Assembly (NCBI GenBank): GCA_946887105.1
Contig: CAMPKJ010000029.1
Location: 1-29,615, forward strand
Direction: 5' to 3'
DNA from: an uncultured Acidobacteriota bacterium
Lineage (GTDB): Bacteria; Acidobacteriota; Thermoanaerobaculia; Gp7-AA8
Length of the DNA stretch: 29,615 nucleotides
Within the stretch, counting starts at the first letter, position 1. Every line of letters begins with the position of its first letter. The notes below the pieces were generated by a model. The model was not told the origin of the DNA, searched no databases, and was given only the letters and a program-made list of their open reading frames with translations. Below, one piece after another: positions 8,004 to 16,015 of this stretch. The translations under genes and the position numbers were made by a program.

Positions 8004-10088
8004 GTGCCGCCCCTCACTCCCCAGACACCGGTCCAGTTCCTCAAAGGCGTGGGCGAAGGCCGCGCGCGCATGCTCCAGGACACCGGACTGGAAACTGTTC
8101 GCGACCTGCTGTGGTTCTTTCCCATCCGCTACGAGGACCGGCGCCATCCCGCGCGCATCGCCGACCTCGGCCGCAGTCTCGACGTTCCGCTGCTCCTCCG
8201 CGGGCGCGTCGTCTCCGCGCAGGCGCGCGTCTCGCCGCGCAAGCGGATGAAGCTCTTCGAGGCGATGCTCGACGACGGCACCGCCTCGGTGAAGCTGATC
8301 TGGTTCAACCAGGCCTGGCTCGCCGATCAGATCAAGCAGGGCGACCGGCTCGCGATCTACGGCGCGCCGCGGGTCTCCGGCTACGGTCCGATCACCATCG
8401 AGAGCCCCGACTGGGAGAAGTTCGAAGGAGCGGAAGACGAGGAAGGAGCGATCGTCCCGATCTACTCGAAAGTCGGCAACATCCCGCCGAAGGCGATGCG
8501 CAAGCTGATCGACACCGCCCTGGAGACGTTGCCGCTTCTCGAGGATCCGCTGCCGCCCGATCTCCGCTCCGTGCTCGGAGTGATCGACCTCGCCGCCGCC
8601 ATCCGCGAGCTGCACCATCCCGCCGAGGTCACCGAGGCCGTGCTGCGGCAACGTTCGCCGGCACACGTTCGCGTGATTCTGCAGGAGTTCTTCACGTTCC
8701 AGCTCGCCCTGCGCGTGCGGCGGGCCAGCGAGGAGACGAAGACGAAGTTGCGCAGGATCGCGATCGACGATCCGATGCGCGAAGAGGTCAGGAAGATCCT
8801 GCCGTTCCGACTCACACGTGCACAGAAACGTGTGCTACGCGAGATTGCCGGCGATCTGCAGTCGGAGAGTCCGATGTACCGCCTGCTGCAGGGCGATGTC
8901 GGCAGCGGCAAGACCATCGTGGCGCTCATCGCCGCGATCCTGATGATCCGCAACGGGCATCAGGTGGCGTTGCTCGCGCCGACGGAGATCCTGGTCGAGC
9001 AACACTACCAGCGCATTCGTCAACTAGTTGACCAGAAGCGCAAAGGGAGCCTCGTGGTCGCGCGCGCTACCGGGTCGATGACGGCCGGAGAACGGCGCAC
9101 GCTGCAGGCCGGCCTGCGCGACGGCTACATCCAGCTCGTGGTCGGCACGCACGCATTGCTCGAGGAGAACGTCCGCTTCAAGTCGCTCGGCCTGGCCATC
9201 GTCGACGAGCAGCATCGCTTCGGCGTCGAGCAGCGCCAGAAGCTCTTCGCCAAAGGCGAGCTGCCGGACATCCTGGTCATGACCGCGACACCGATTCCGC
9301 GGTCGCTCGCTCTGGCGATCTACGGCGATCTCGAGCTCTCGGTCATCGACGAGCTTCCGCCGGGGCGGCAGGCCATCAAGACCGCCGTGCGCTCGTCGTC
9401 GGACGTCGAGCGCGTGTACGACTTCATCGACCGCGAAGTTGCGACCGGCGCGCAGGCGTACATCGTCTATCCGATCATCGAGGAATCCGAAAAGGTCACG
9501 CTCAAGCCGCTGACGATCGGCTTCGAGGAGATGAAGAAGCGCTTCCCGAAACGCCGCGTGGCCATGTTGCACGGGCGGATGAAGTCGGACGAAAAAGAAG
9601 AAACGATGCAGCGCTTCAAGCGCGGCGAGATCGACATCCTGGTGGCGACGACGGTGATCGAAGTCGGCATCGACGTCGCCAACGCCTCGATCATGCTCAT
9701 CGTCGACGCCGATCGTTTCGGTCTCTCCCAACTCCATCAGTTGCGTGGACGCGTCGGTCGAGGCGAGCGGAAGTCATACTGCATCCTGCTGCGCGACGAG
9801 ACCGCATCGCCCGACACGAAGGAGCGTCTGAAGCTCTTCGAAAAATCGCGCGACGGGTTCGAAGTGGCCGAGCACGATCTGCAGATCCGCGGCCCCGGCG
9901 AGTTTCTCGGCACCCGCCAGTCCGGCGCCATGCGCTTCCGCATGGGTCACATCCTCCGCGACTACGACCTGATGGAGAAAGCGCGCGACCTCGCCATCGC
10001 CACGCTCGCCGCCGATGCCGAACGCGCGGCGAGCACCGCACGGACATTGCTGGGGATCGCGGTGCCCGAAGCCGCCGCGCGCGATTAA
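8004..10088 (+). CDS. recG: ATP-dependent DNA helicase RecG
   Basis: 694 aa, full RecG length, starting at GTG. It reverses stalled replication forks and remodels branched recombination intermediates. The N-terminal wedge/OB region opens with VQFLKGVGEGRARMLQ and continues through LWFFPIRYEDR and the OB strands (RGRVVSAQARV). The helicase core has Walker A GDVGSGKT near 297-304, motif II as DEQHRFGVEQ (the RecG form of DExH), TATPIPRSLAL, then ATTVIEVGIDVANA and QLRGRVGRG in the second RecA lobe, ending in the family's TRQSGAMRF block. The stop overlaps the stop of the convergent histidine kinase gene at TTAA (10085-10088). No damage is seen. Confidence 0.97.
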   Translation: MPPLTPQTPVQFLKGVGEGRARMLQDTGLETVRDLLWFFPIRYEDRRHPARIADLGRSLDVPLLLRGRVVSAQARVSPRKRMKLFEAMLDDGTASVKLIWFNQAWLADQIKQGDRLAIYGAPRVSGYGPITIESPDWEKFEGAEDEEGAIVPIYSKVGNIPPKAMRKLIDTALETLPLLEDPLPPDLRSVLGVIDLAAAIRELHHPAEVTEAVLRQRSPAHVRVILQEFFTFQLALRVRRASEETKTKLRRIAIDDPMREEVRKILPFRLTRAQKRVLREIAGDLQSESPMYRLLQGDVGSGKTIVALIAAILMIRNGHQVALLAPTEILVEQHYQRIRQLVDQKRKGSLVVARATGSMTAGERRTLQAGLRDGYIQLVVGTHALLEENVRFKSLGLAIVDEQHRFGVEQRQKLFAKGELPDILVMTATPIPRSLALAIYGDLELSVIDELPPGRQAIKTAVRSSSDVERVYDFIDREVATGAQAYIVYPIIEESEKVTLKPLTIGFEEMKKRFPKRRVAMLHGRMKSDEKEETMQRFKRGEIDILVATTVIEVGIDVANASIMLIVDADRFGLSQLHQLRGRVGRGERKSYCILLRDETASPDTKERLKLFEKSRDGFEVAEHDLQIRGPGEFLGTRQSGAMRFRMGHILRDYDLMEKARDLAIATLAADAERAASTARTLLGIAVPEAAARD

Positions 10089-12265
10089 CGTCCCGCGGCT
10101 TCGCGGACGGTCTTCACCATGAGCAGCGGATCGACCGGTTTGCCGAGGTGATAGTTGAAGCCGCTGGCGAGCGCGCGGGCGCGCTCTTCGGGGGCGACGT
10201 GCGCGGTGAGCGCGATCGCGGCGACGCCGCGCACCTGCTCGTTCGGATTCGCGCGAAGCTGCAGCATGAGGTGATATCCATCCACTTCGGGCATGGCGAT
10301 GTCGCTGATCACGACGTTCGGTGCGAGCGCCTCGATGGTCTCCACGGCCGCGGCCACGGAGCGCACCGCGGTTACGCGCGCGCCGAAGCCCTTGAGCGCG
10401 GCGCTGAGCATGAACCGTGTGTCGTCCTCGTCTTCGACGAGCAGCACCGACACGCCCGAAAGCGCGAGCGGCGATGTCGATTCGACTGCGTGCGGCGACT
10501 CGCCGCGCGATGGCGTAGCCAGGGGCAGCGTCACCGTGAATGTCGAGCCCCAGCCTGGGCCATCGCTCATGGCGGTCACCTGTCCGCCGTGCATCTCGAC
10601 GATGCTCTTCACGATCGCCAGGCCGAGGCCGAGGCCGCCGTGCGTGCGGGAGGCGTCGCTTTCTGCCTGGCGGAAACGCTCGAAGACATGCGGCAGGAAG
10701 CGCCGCGGAATCCCCGCGCCCGTGTCCGTGACATCGATGCGCACGAGGTGGCCGCTGGGTGGATGCAGTCGCACGAAAATCGATCCCCCGGACGGCGTGA
10801 ACTTCACCGCATTCGACAGCAGGTTCCAGAGCACCTGTTGCAGCCGCGATGCATCGGCCACGGCGATCGTCGGCGCATCGCTCAGCGTCACGTGCAGCTC
10901 GAGATGCTTGGCGGCGATGGACGGCCGGATCGCGTTGATCGCGGCATCGACGACATCGCGGACATTCAACGGTGCCACCGACAGCTCGAGCTTTCCCGTG
11001 ATGATGCGCGAGACGTCCAGGATGTCGTCGACGAGCTTCGCCTGCGCGCGCGTGCTGCGATCGATGGTCTCGATGGCCAGCCGGAAATTGTCCGGCGCCA
11101 GGTCCTGGCTGCGCAGCATGGCCGTCCATCCGAGGGTCGCGGTCATCGGCGTACGCAACTCGTGGGAGAGCGTGAGCAGGAAGTCATCCTTGGCGTGATT
11201 GGCGGCCTGCGCTTCGCGGAAGAGGCGGGCGTTGTCGATGGCGTAGCCGGCGCGGCGGCCGAGCTCGGACGCGAGCTCGAGGTCCCGGTCATCGAAGAGA
11301 TGCAGCGGATCGGCCGAGACGATCGTGATCGCCCCGAAGCTGCGGCCGGCGGCCATCAGCGGCACGGTCATGTACGACGCCGCGTCGAGGGTGCGCAGCG
11401 TCTGGACCGTTTCGGGCTGATCCGCGTAACGCTCTTCGACCTGCGCCCAGTCGACGGTGCGAGCCAGCATGGGCGATCCGATTTCCACGACGCTGCGGAT
11501 CACGTTCGTGCGTTGATGGTTCACGTCCATGGCCCGCATGCGCGCCACCGCGAGCGCGCGCGTGGGATCGCGATGGATGACGGTCATGCGGCGGATCTCG
11601 CCATCCTCTTCGCGCACGTCGATCGCGCACCAGTCCGAAAGCTCGCGCACGACCAGTTCCGCCACATGTTCGAGGGTGGTCTGGTAGTCGAGCGATGACG
11701 ACAGCGCCTCGGAAGCGCGCGCGAGAAAGGCCAGGCGTTCGTACTCGCGTTTCAACTTCAGCTCGGCGCCGACGCGTACCACGCCGAACGCGATCTGTCC
11801 GGCGATCGTCTGCGCGAGCTGCAGTTCTTCCGCGGTAAACGTGTGCGGCTCGCGGTAATACAGCATGAACTTGCCGATCACCTCATCGCGATGCGCGAGC
11901 GGGAAGAAGCCGAGCGCGCGGATTCCCTCGGCCGCGAAGACCGGCTGATATGCGGCCAGCGAAGCATCCGCGAATGCGTCCGGGATGCAGATCGGCGTGA
12001 GGTCGCGCGAGTCCGGCTTCCACGGCGTGTGTCCGTTGACCTTCTGCCGGTATTCATCCGACAACCCTCGCCAGGCGACGAACGACATCACGCCCGCGGC
12101 GTCGAACAGCAGCACCGAGGCGCGCTCCACGCCGAGACCATCCTGGAGTGCGTCGAGTGCGCCGTCGTAGACGGCGTCGAGAGTCGTCGCGCGTCCGAGG
12201 GATTCCGTGAGTCGGGCGATTGCCGCAAGGCCAGGCGTGGGCGGCTGGGAAAGTGGCTGGGGCAT
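10085..12265 (-). CDS. Hybrid sensor histidine kinase (GAF-GAF-HisKA-HATPase-REC)
   Basis: 726 aa from the ATG at 12265, preferred over an upstream ATG at 12349 because that one lies inside trpS and a TACAAT box sits just before 12265. In order: GAF 1 (about 20-165), GAF 2 (about 185-345), HisKA with phospho-acceptor His368 in LSHELRTP, HATPase with NLLSNAVKF, DTGAGIP and GGLGLGLAIV, then a C-terminal receiver with VEDEDD and phospho-acceptor Asp655 in ISDIAMPEVDG and the Lys in LGKPVDP. No membrane helices are visible, so it is a soluble sensor whose GAF ligand is unknown. There is no partner response regulator or output domain nearby, so it is an orphan. It converges on recG and diverges from trpS. 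Confidence 0.93.
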   Translation of the reverse strand: MPQPLSQPPTPGLAAIARLTESLGRATTLDAVYDGALDALQDGLGVERASVLLFDAAGVMSFVAWRGLSDEYRQKVNGHTPWKPDSRDLTPICIPDAFADASLAAYQPVFAAEGIRALGFFPLAHRDEVIGKFMLYYREPHTFTAEELQLAQTIAGQIAFGVVRVGAELKLKREYERLAFLARASEALSSSLDYQTTLEHVAELVVRELSDWCAIDVREEDGEIRRMTVIHRDPTRALAVARMRAMDVNHQRTNVIRSVVEIGSPMLARTVDWAQVEERYADQPETVQTLRTLDAASYMTVPLMAAGRSFGAITIVSADPLHLFDDRDLELASELGRRAGYAIDNARLFREAQAANHAKDDFLLTLSHELRTPMTATLGWTAMLRSQDLAPDNFRLAIETIDRSTRAQAKLVDDILDVSRIITGKLELSVAPLNVRDVVDAAINAIRPSIAAKHLELHVTLSDAPTIAVADASRLQQVLWNLLSNAVKFTPSGGSIFVRLHPPSGHLVRIDVTDTGAGIPRRFLPHVFERFRQAESDASRTHGGLGLGLAIVKSIVEMHGGQVTAMSDGPGWGSTFTVTLPLATPSRGESPHAVESTSPLALSGVSVLLVEDEDDTRFMLSAALKGFGARVTAVRSVAAAVETIEALAPNVVISDIAMPEVDGYHLMLQLRANPNEQVRGVAAIALTAHVAPEERARALASGFNYHLGKPVDPLLMVKTVREAAGR

Positions 12266-12276
12266 GGGGAGCTTCG

Positions 12277-12282
12277 ATTGTA
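12277..12282 (-). promoter_or_regulatory. Candidate -10 box (TACAAT) for the hybrid histidine kinase
   Basis: On the minus strand TACAAT (five of six to consensus) ends 11 bp before the ATG at 12265. No convincing -35 is visible. If used, the leader would be only a few nucleotides, with no room for a ribosome-binding site. Confidence 0.35.
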
Positions 12283-12306
12283 CGCCGCCAGCATCGTTGC
12301 TACACT
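12278..12306 (+). promoter_or_regulatory. Candidate promoter for trpS (TTGTAC - 17 bp - TACACT)
   Basis: TTGTAC at 12278-12283 and TACACT at 12301-12306 are separated by an ideal 17 bp and lie 35 bp before the trpS start codon. The -35 is weak (three of six). It overlaps the divergent kinase -10 box, so the two promoters would share about 30 bp. Confidence 0.4.
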
Positions 12307-12340
12307 GCGCCGTCCTTTTTTCTGGCGTGCGAGCTCTCGA

Positions 12341-13354
12341 TTGAATCAACCCTCACCTCAATACGTACTCAGCGGTTTACGACCTACCGGCCGCGTCCAC
12401 CTCGGCAACTACTTCGGAGCGGTGAAGAACTGGGTGGAGCTGCAGGATCGCTATCCCTGCTTCATCTTCGTGGCGGACTGGCATGCGCTGACGTCCGACT
12501 ACGCCGACCCGTCCAACATCCATCAGGCGACTTTCGACGCCGTGGCGGACTGGCTGGCGGCTGGGCTCGATCCCGCGAAATGCGTGCTCTTCCTGCAGTC
12601 GGAGGTGAAGGAGCACGCCGAACTGCACCTCCTGCTGTCGATGGTCACGCCGCTGCCGTGGCTGGAGCGCGTGCCGACGTTCAAGGATCAGCAGCAGCAA
12701 CTCGAGGACAAAGAGCTCAACACCTACGGCTTTCTCGGATATCCGCTGCTGCAGACCGCGGACATCATCGTCTATCGCGCCAACTACGTACCGGTCGGCG
12801 AAGACCAGGCCTCGCACCTCGAGCTCTCGCGCGAGATCGTGCGCCGCTTCAACAACTTCTATGGTCCCGTTTTCCCGGAGCCGCAGCCGCTGTTCACGGC
12901 CACGCCGAAAGTGCCGGGGCTCGATGGGCGGAAGATGTCGAAGTCGTACGGCAACACCATTCCGCTGACGGCGAGCGCGGATGAGATCCGTTCGCTGGTC
13001 AGCACGATGTTCACCGATCCCAATCGCGTGCGGCGCAGCGATCCCGGCAATCCCGACATCTGCAACCTCTTTCAGTTCCACAAGCTCTTCTCCGACGACG
13101 CCACCATCGCGCGCGTCGATCACGAATGCCGCACCGCGCAGATCGGCTGCGTGCAGGACAAGAAATTGCTGGCGGAGATCATGATCGAGCACCTCGCGCC
13201 GATGCGCGCGAGGCGCGAAGCGATCAATCGCGATCCCTCGGTGGTGTGGGACGCGTTGCGCGACGGAAACCGCAAGGCCCGCGAGCGCGCCGCCGAAACG
13301 CTGGAGCTGGTGCGCGCGGCGATGAAGATCGAGTATCCCGAGCTCCGCGCATGA
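12341..13354 (+). CDS. trpS: Tryptophan--tRNA ligase
   Basis: 337 aa from a TTG start at 12341, which gives the family's usual N-terminus (YVLSGLRPTGRVHLGNYFG). Extending upstream would run into the kinase promoter region. It charges tRNA-Trp with tryptophan. The class I signatures are present: the HIGH equivalent HLGN at residues 19-22 and KMSKS at 198-202 (GRKMSKSYGN). The tryptophan-pocket region with FLGYPLLQTADI and VPVGEDQ is intact. No strong Shine-Dalgarno precedes the TTG. The stop overlaps the scpA start in ATGA, so trpS heads the scpA transcription unit. Confidence 0.95.
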   Translation: MNQPSPQYVLSGLRPTGRVHLGNYFGAVKNWVELQDRYPCFIFVADWHALTSDYADPSNIHQATFDAVADWLAAGLDPAKCVLFLQSEVKEHAELHLLLSMVTPLPWLERVPTFKDQQQQLEDKELNTYGFLGYPLLQTADIIVYRANYVPVGEDQASHLELSREIVRRFNNFYGPVFPEPQPLFTATPKVPGLDGRKMSKSYGNTIPLTASADEIRSLVSTMFTDPNRVRRSDPGNPDICNLFQFHKLFSDDATIARVDHECRTAQIGCVQDKKLLAEIMIEHLAPMRARREAINRDPSVVWDALRDGNRKARERAAETLELVRAAMKIEYPELRA

Positions 13355-14229
13355 GCGACGAACGAGACGAGTCCCTCGGAGTTCCTCGGAGTTCCTCGGA
13401 GTCCCTCGGTGATCCACCCGAGGAACCCCGAGGAACCGAGGAACCCCGAGGAACTGACGTCGAAGAGCGCGATCCGTCCGCGTATCAGCTCACGCTCCCT
13501 TCGTTCCAGGGACCGCTCGATCTCCTGCTGCACCTCATCAAGAAGCACGAGGTGGACATCTATGACATTCCCATCCTGCTGATCACGGATCAGTACAACG
13601 CCTATCTCGATGCGATGGTGGAGCTCGACCTCGACGTCGCGGCCGACTACATCTACATGGCGTCGCTGCTGATCAACATCAAGTCGCGCATGCTGCTGCC
13701 GCGCGAGGAAGCGGAAGGGGAGCAGGGCGACGATCCGCGCAAGGAGCTGGTCGATCGTCTGCTCGACTATCAGCGCTTCAAGGCGGTGGCGGAGTCGTTC
13801 GCGGAGCTGGACGTGCTGCGCATGGGCATGTGGTCGCGTCCGCGCGTGCCGCTGCCGGGCGACGAGCCGACCGAAGTGGACATGAGCGACGTCGGTCTGT
13901 TCGACCTGATCGACGCGTTCCGCACCGCGCTGGTGCGCTATCGGCAGAATCATCCGCAGGCCATCGAGCTGCAGCGCACGATTCACAAAGTCTCCGACAA
14001 GATGCGCGAGCTCTACACGAAGGTGCAGGAGAAGTCGCCGATCCGCCTGCAGTGGTTCCTGGAAGGGCGCGACCGCAACGAGCTGATCGCCGTCTTCCTC
14101 GGTATGCTGGAGCTGGTGCGCCTCGGCGGCATCGACATCAAACAGGGCTCCATCTTCGGCGAGATCCTGATTCACAAGCACGAGAAGGAGATCGACGAGG
14201 CCACGTTCGCCTTGTTCGACAACAGCTAG
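13351..14229 (+). CDS. scpA: Segregation and condensation protein A
   Basis: 292 aa. ScpA is the kleisin that bridges the SMC heads and binds ScpB dimers in the chromosome-condensing complex. The core begins near residue 45 with YQLTLPSFQGPLDLLLHLIKK (shortened here to its central pattern FQGPLDLLL), followed by VDIYDIPI, YIYMASLLINIKSRMLLP and the C-terminal winged helix ending in FLGMLELVRLG and FGEI. The ATG overlaps the trpS stop. Residues about 7-35 are not normal ScpA sequence: they are encoded by an in-frame tandem-unit hairpin (13369-13455) rich in SLG, PRGT and EEPRG. scpB follows after another hairpin, matching the usual scpA-scpB pairing. Confidence 0.95.
   Translation: MSDERDESLGVPRSSSESLGDPPEEPRGTEEPRGTDVEERDPSAYQLTLPSFQGPLDLLLHLIKKHEVDIYDIPILLITDQYNAYLDAMVELDLDVAADYIYMASLLINIKSRMLLPREEAEGEQGDDPRKELVDRLLDYQRFKAVAESFAELDVLRMGMWSRPRVPLPGDEPTEVDMSDVGLFDLIDAFRTALVRYRQNHPQAIELQRTIHKVSDKMRELYTKVQEKSPIRLQWFLEGRDRNELIAVFLGMLELVRLGGIDIKQGSIFGEILIHKHEKEIDEATFALFDNS
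13369..13455. repeat. Tandem-unit hairpin C inside scpA, 10-bp units (GAGTTCCTCG)
   Basis: The left arm is GAGTCCCTCG, GAGTTCCTCG, GAGTTCCTCG, GAGTCCCTCG (13369-13408). After a loop of about 7 bp the right arm repeats CCCGAGGAAC, CCCGAGGAAC, CGAGGAAC, CCCGAGGAAC. It is read in frame as ScpA residues about 7-35, and no stop arises. The same unit family recurs in udg at 28355. Confidence 0.85.
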
Positions 14230-14231
14230 TA

Positions 14232-14313
14232 GAACGATGAACGATGAACGAGGAACGATGAACGGCCGCCCGCACGCTGCTCTCATCGTTCATCGTTCCT
14301 CGTTCATCGTTCC
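14232..14313. repeat. Tandem-unit hairpin D, 7-bp units (AACGATG)
   Basis: The left arm is AACGATG, AACGATG, AACGAGG, AACGATG, AACGG. The right arm is CATCGTT, CATCGTT, CCTCGTT, CATCGTT, CC. The single variant unit AACGAGG has its exact complement CCTCGTT in the other arm, and the two pair when the arms are set one unit out of step. It fills the gap between scpA and scpB, starting 3 bp after the scpA stop. Confidence 0.88.
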
Positions 14314-14327
14314 CTGAGACACTGACC

Positions 14328-15023
14328 ATGCCAATGGAAGCAAACGAACTCCGGGCCGCCCTCGAGGCCATCCTCTTTCTGTCGAGCGATCCCGTGCGCG
14401 TCGACGATCTCTCCGAGTCGCTCGACGAGACCAAGGAAGCGGTGGCCGCGCAGCTCGAAGAGATCAAGAAGGTGCTCGACGAGCACGTGGGCGGTTTCGC
14501 GCTCGAACAGGCCGCGGGCGGATGGCGCCTGACCACGCGCGCCGAGCACGACTCAGTGCTGAAGAAGTACTTCGCGAAGAAGGGCGAGAACCGTCTGTCG
14601 CTGGCCGCGCTGGAGACGCTCGCGATCATCGCGTACCGCCAGCCGATCACCGCGCCGGAAGTCTCCGACATCCGCGGCGTGAACGTGACCGGCGTCGTTC
14701 GCACGCTGCTGGAGCGGCGCATGATTCGCGTGGCGGGGCGCAAGAACGTCGTCGGCAGCCCGTTCCTCTATCGCACCACCAAAGACTTTCTCGTGCACTT
14801 CGGCCTCAACGACATTCGCGATCTGCCGCGGCTCGAAGAGTTCGGCGATCTGATCGGCGAGAGCATCAATGACGATCTCGTCGCCGCGATCAATGCCGCG
14901 GAACCGGGAACCGATCACGTCATCGAAAGTGAAGCGACGGAGGAGCAGCCCGGGCAAGCCGCGGTTGCAGTCGACGAAACTCAGTTAGAATCGACGAGCG
15001 GCGAAGCGAACGAAGAAGAGTGA
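14328..15023 (+). CDS. scpB: Segregation and condensation protein B
   Basis: 231 aa. ScpB forms dimers of winged-helix domains that bind ScpA and regulate the SMC ATPase. Characteristic blocks are ALEAILFLSSDPV at the N-terminus, GGWRLTTRAEH, LSLAALETLAIIAYRQPIT followed by EVSDIRGVN in the second winged helix, and GSPFLYRTTKDFLVHFGLN. After about residue 190 there is an acidic tail of low complexity (TEEQPGQ, EANEEE). No Shine-Dalgarno precedes the ATG, which lies 14 bp after repeat hairpin D. The stop overlaps the next start in TGATG, so translation of the rluB-like gene is probably coupled. Confidence 0.95.
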   Translation: MPMEANELRAALEAILFLSSDPVRVDDLSESLDETKEAVAAQLEEIKKVLDEHVGGFALEQAAGGWRLTTRAEHDSVLKKYFAKKGENRLSLAALETLAIIAYRQPITAPEVSDIRGVNVTGVVRTLLERRMIRVAGRKNVVGSPFLYRTTKDFLVHFGLNDIRDLPRLEEFGDLIGESINDDLVAAINAAEPGTDHVIESEATEEQPGQAAVAVDETQLESTSGEANEEE

Positions 15024-15091
15024 TGGAACTCGAGCGACTGCAGAAGATCATCGCGCACGCAGGCTTCGCATCGCGATGAGACGCCGAGACG
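15023..15091 (+). pseudogene. N-terminal fragment of the RluB-like gene, ended by in-frame TGA at 15077
   Basis: From the ATG overlapping the scpB stop the frame reads the expected RluB/RsuA N-terminus (LQKIIAHAGFASR) and then hits TGA at 15077-15079. It continues in the same frame as DAETMIREARVTVNV, the rest of the S4 RNA-binding domain. Family members have Arg at this position (SRR), and CGA to TGA is one transition. So the lesion is a point nonsense change, not a frameshift. A sequencing or assembly error is the main alternative. Confidence 0.75.
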
Positions 15092-16015
15092 ATGATCCGG
15101 GAAGCGCGGGTGACGGTTAATGTCCGTGACGCCGAGCTGGTCAAGAAGGCCGATCCCGCACACGATCACGTCAAGGTCGACGGCAAGCTGATCACGCGCG
15201 CCGAACCGCATCGCTACATCCTCCTCTACAAGCCGAAAGAAGTGATGACCACGGTCGAAGATCCCGAGGGCCGCAAGACCGTGATCCAACTCGTCAAAGG
15301 CGTGCGCGAGCGCATCTATCCGGTGGGCCGTCTCGACTATCACTCCGAAGGCCTGATCCTGCTCACCAATGATGGCGACCTCGCGTTCAAGGTCTCGCAT
15401 CCGAAGCACGGCTCGGTGAAGACCTATCACGTGAAGGTGCGCGGGATTCCGGAAGAGCGCATCGTCGACAAGCTCCGCCGCGGCATCACCATCGACGGCA
15501 AGCGCACGCTCCCGTGCGAGATCGACCGCATGAAGACCACCGGCCGTTCCACGGGCCGGCGCGACGACGAAGGCAACTCGTGGTTCGAAGTGCGTCTTCG
15601 CGAAGGACGCACGCAGCAGATCCGCAAGATGTTTCAGGCGGTCGGCCATCCGGTATCGAAGCTGCGCCGCGTGGCCATCGGACCGATCTCCGATCCGAAG
15701 CTCACGCCCGGCGACTGGCGCGAGCTCACGCCGCGCGAAGTGAAGATGCTCGCCACGATGCAGGAACCGGCCAAGCCGAAACCGCGTCGCGCGCCGGTCG
15801 CGCGTGCGGCCTCGCCGAAGAAGACCGCCGCGAATGCATCCGCCGCGAAGAAGCGCACCGCCACGGCGCGCAAGAGCGCCAGCGCGCGCAAGGCCACCGC
15901 GCCGCGGACCTCGTCCTCGCCGCGCAAGAAATCGGGACCGCGTCCGGCCACTCCGCGCGGCTCGAAGGCAGCGCCGCGCAAAGCTGCAGGCGCGACGCGC
16001 CGGGGTCGCGGTTGA
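15092..16015 (+). CDS. rluB: 23S rRNA pseudouridine synthase, RluB/RsuA family, S4 domain interrupted
   Basis: 307 aa as the longest ORF from ATG 15092; the intact reading would start at 15023. The family isomerises a uridine in 23S (RluB/E/F) or 16S (RsuA) rRNA. The catalytic Asp is in GRLDYHSEGLILLTNDG (Asp82 from 15092, Asp105 from 15023), with GRTQQIRKMFQAVGHPV and LRRVAIGPI as further family blocks. Only the N-terminal half of the S4 domain is lost if translation restarts at 15092, and the catalytic domain is complete. No good ribosome-binding site precedes 15092. The last 80 or so residues are a Lys/Arg/Ala/Ser/Pro-rich histone-H1-like tail not needed for catalysis. The RluB subgroup fits the scpB-rluB-cmk neighbourhood. 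Confidence 0.85.
   Translation: MIREARVTVNVRDAELVKKADPAHDHVKVDGKLITRAEPHRYILLYKPKEVMTTVEDPEGRKTVIQLVKGVRERIYPVGRLDYHSEGLILLTNDGDLAFKVSHPKHGSVKTYHVKVRGIPEERIVDKLRRGITIDGKRTLPCEIDRMKTTGRSTGRRDDEGNSWFEVRLREGRTQQIRKMFQAVGHPVSKLRRVAIGPISDPKLTPGDWRELTPREVKMLATMQEPAKPKPRRAPVARAASPKKTAANASAAKKRTATARKSASARKATAPRTSSSPRKKSGPRPATPRGSKAAPRKAAGATRRGRG

Noticed and set aside
10148..11698. Open frame of 516 codons on + opposite the histidine kinase
   Set aside because: Composition is low-quality (R/H/D-rich) and no motif is seen; the minus-strand frame has complete GAF, HisKA, HATPase and REC motifs.
12266..12349. Longer histidine kinase start at 12349
   Set aside because: It would overlap the trpS start and promoter; a -10-like box just before 12265 and the normal GAF start favour the shorter form.
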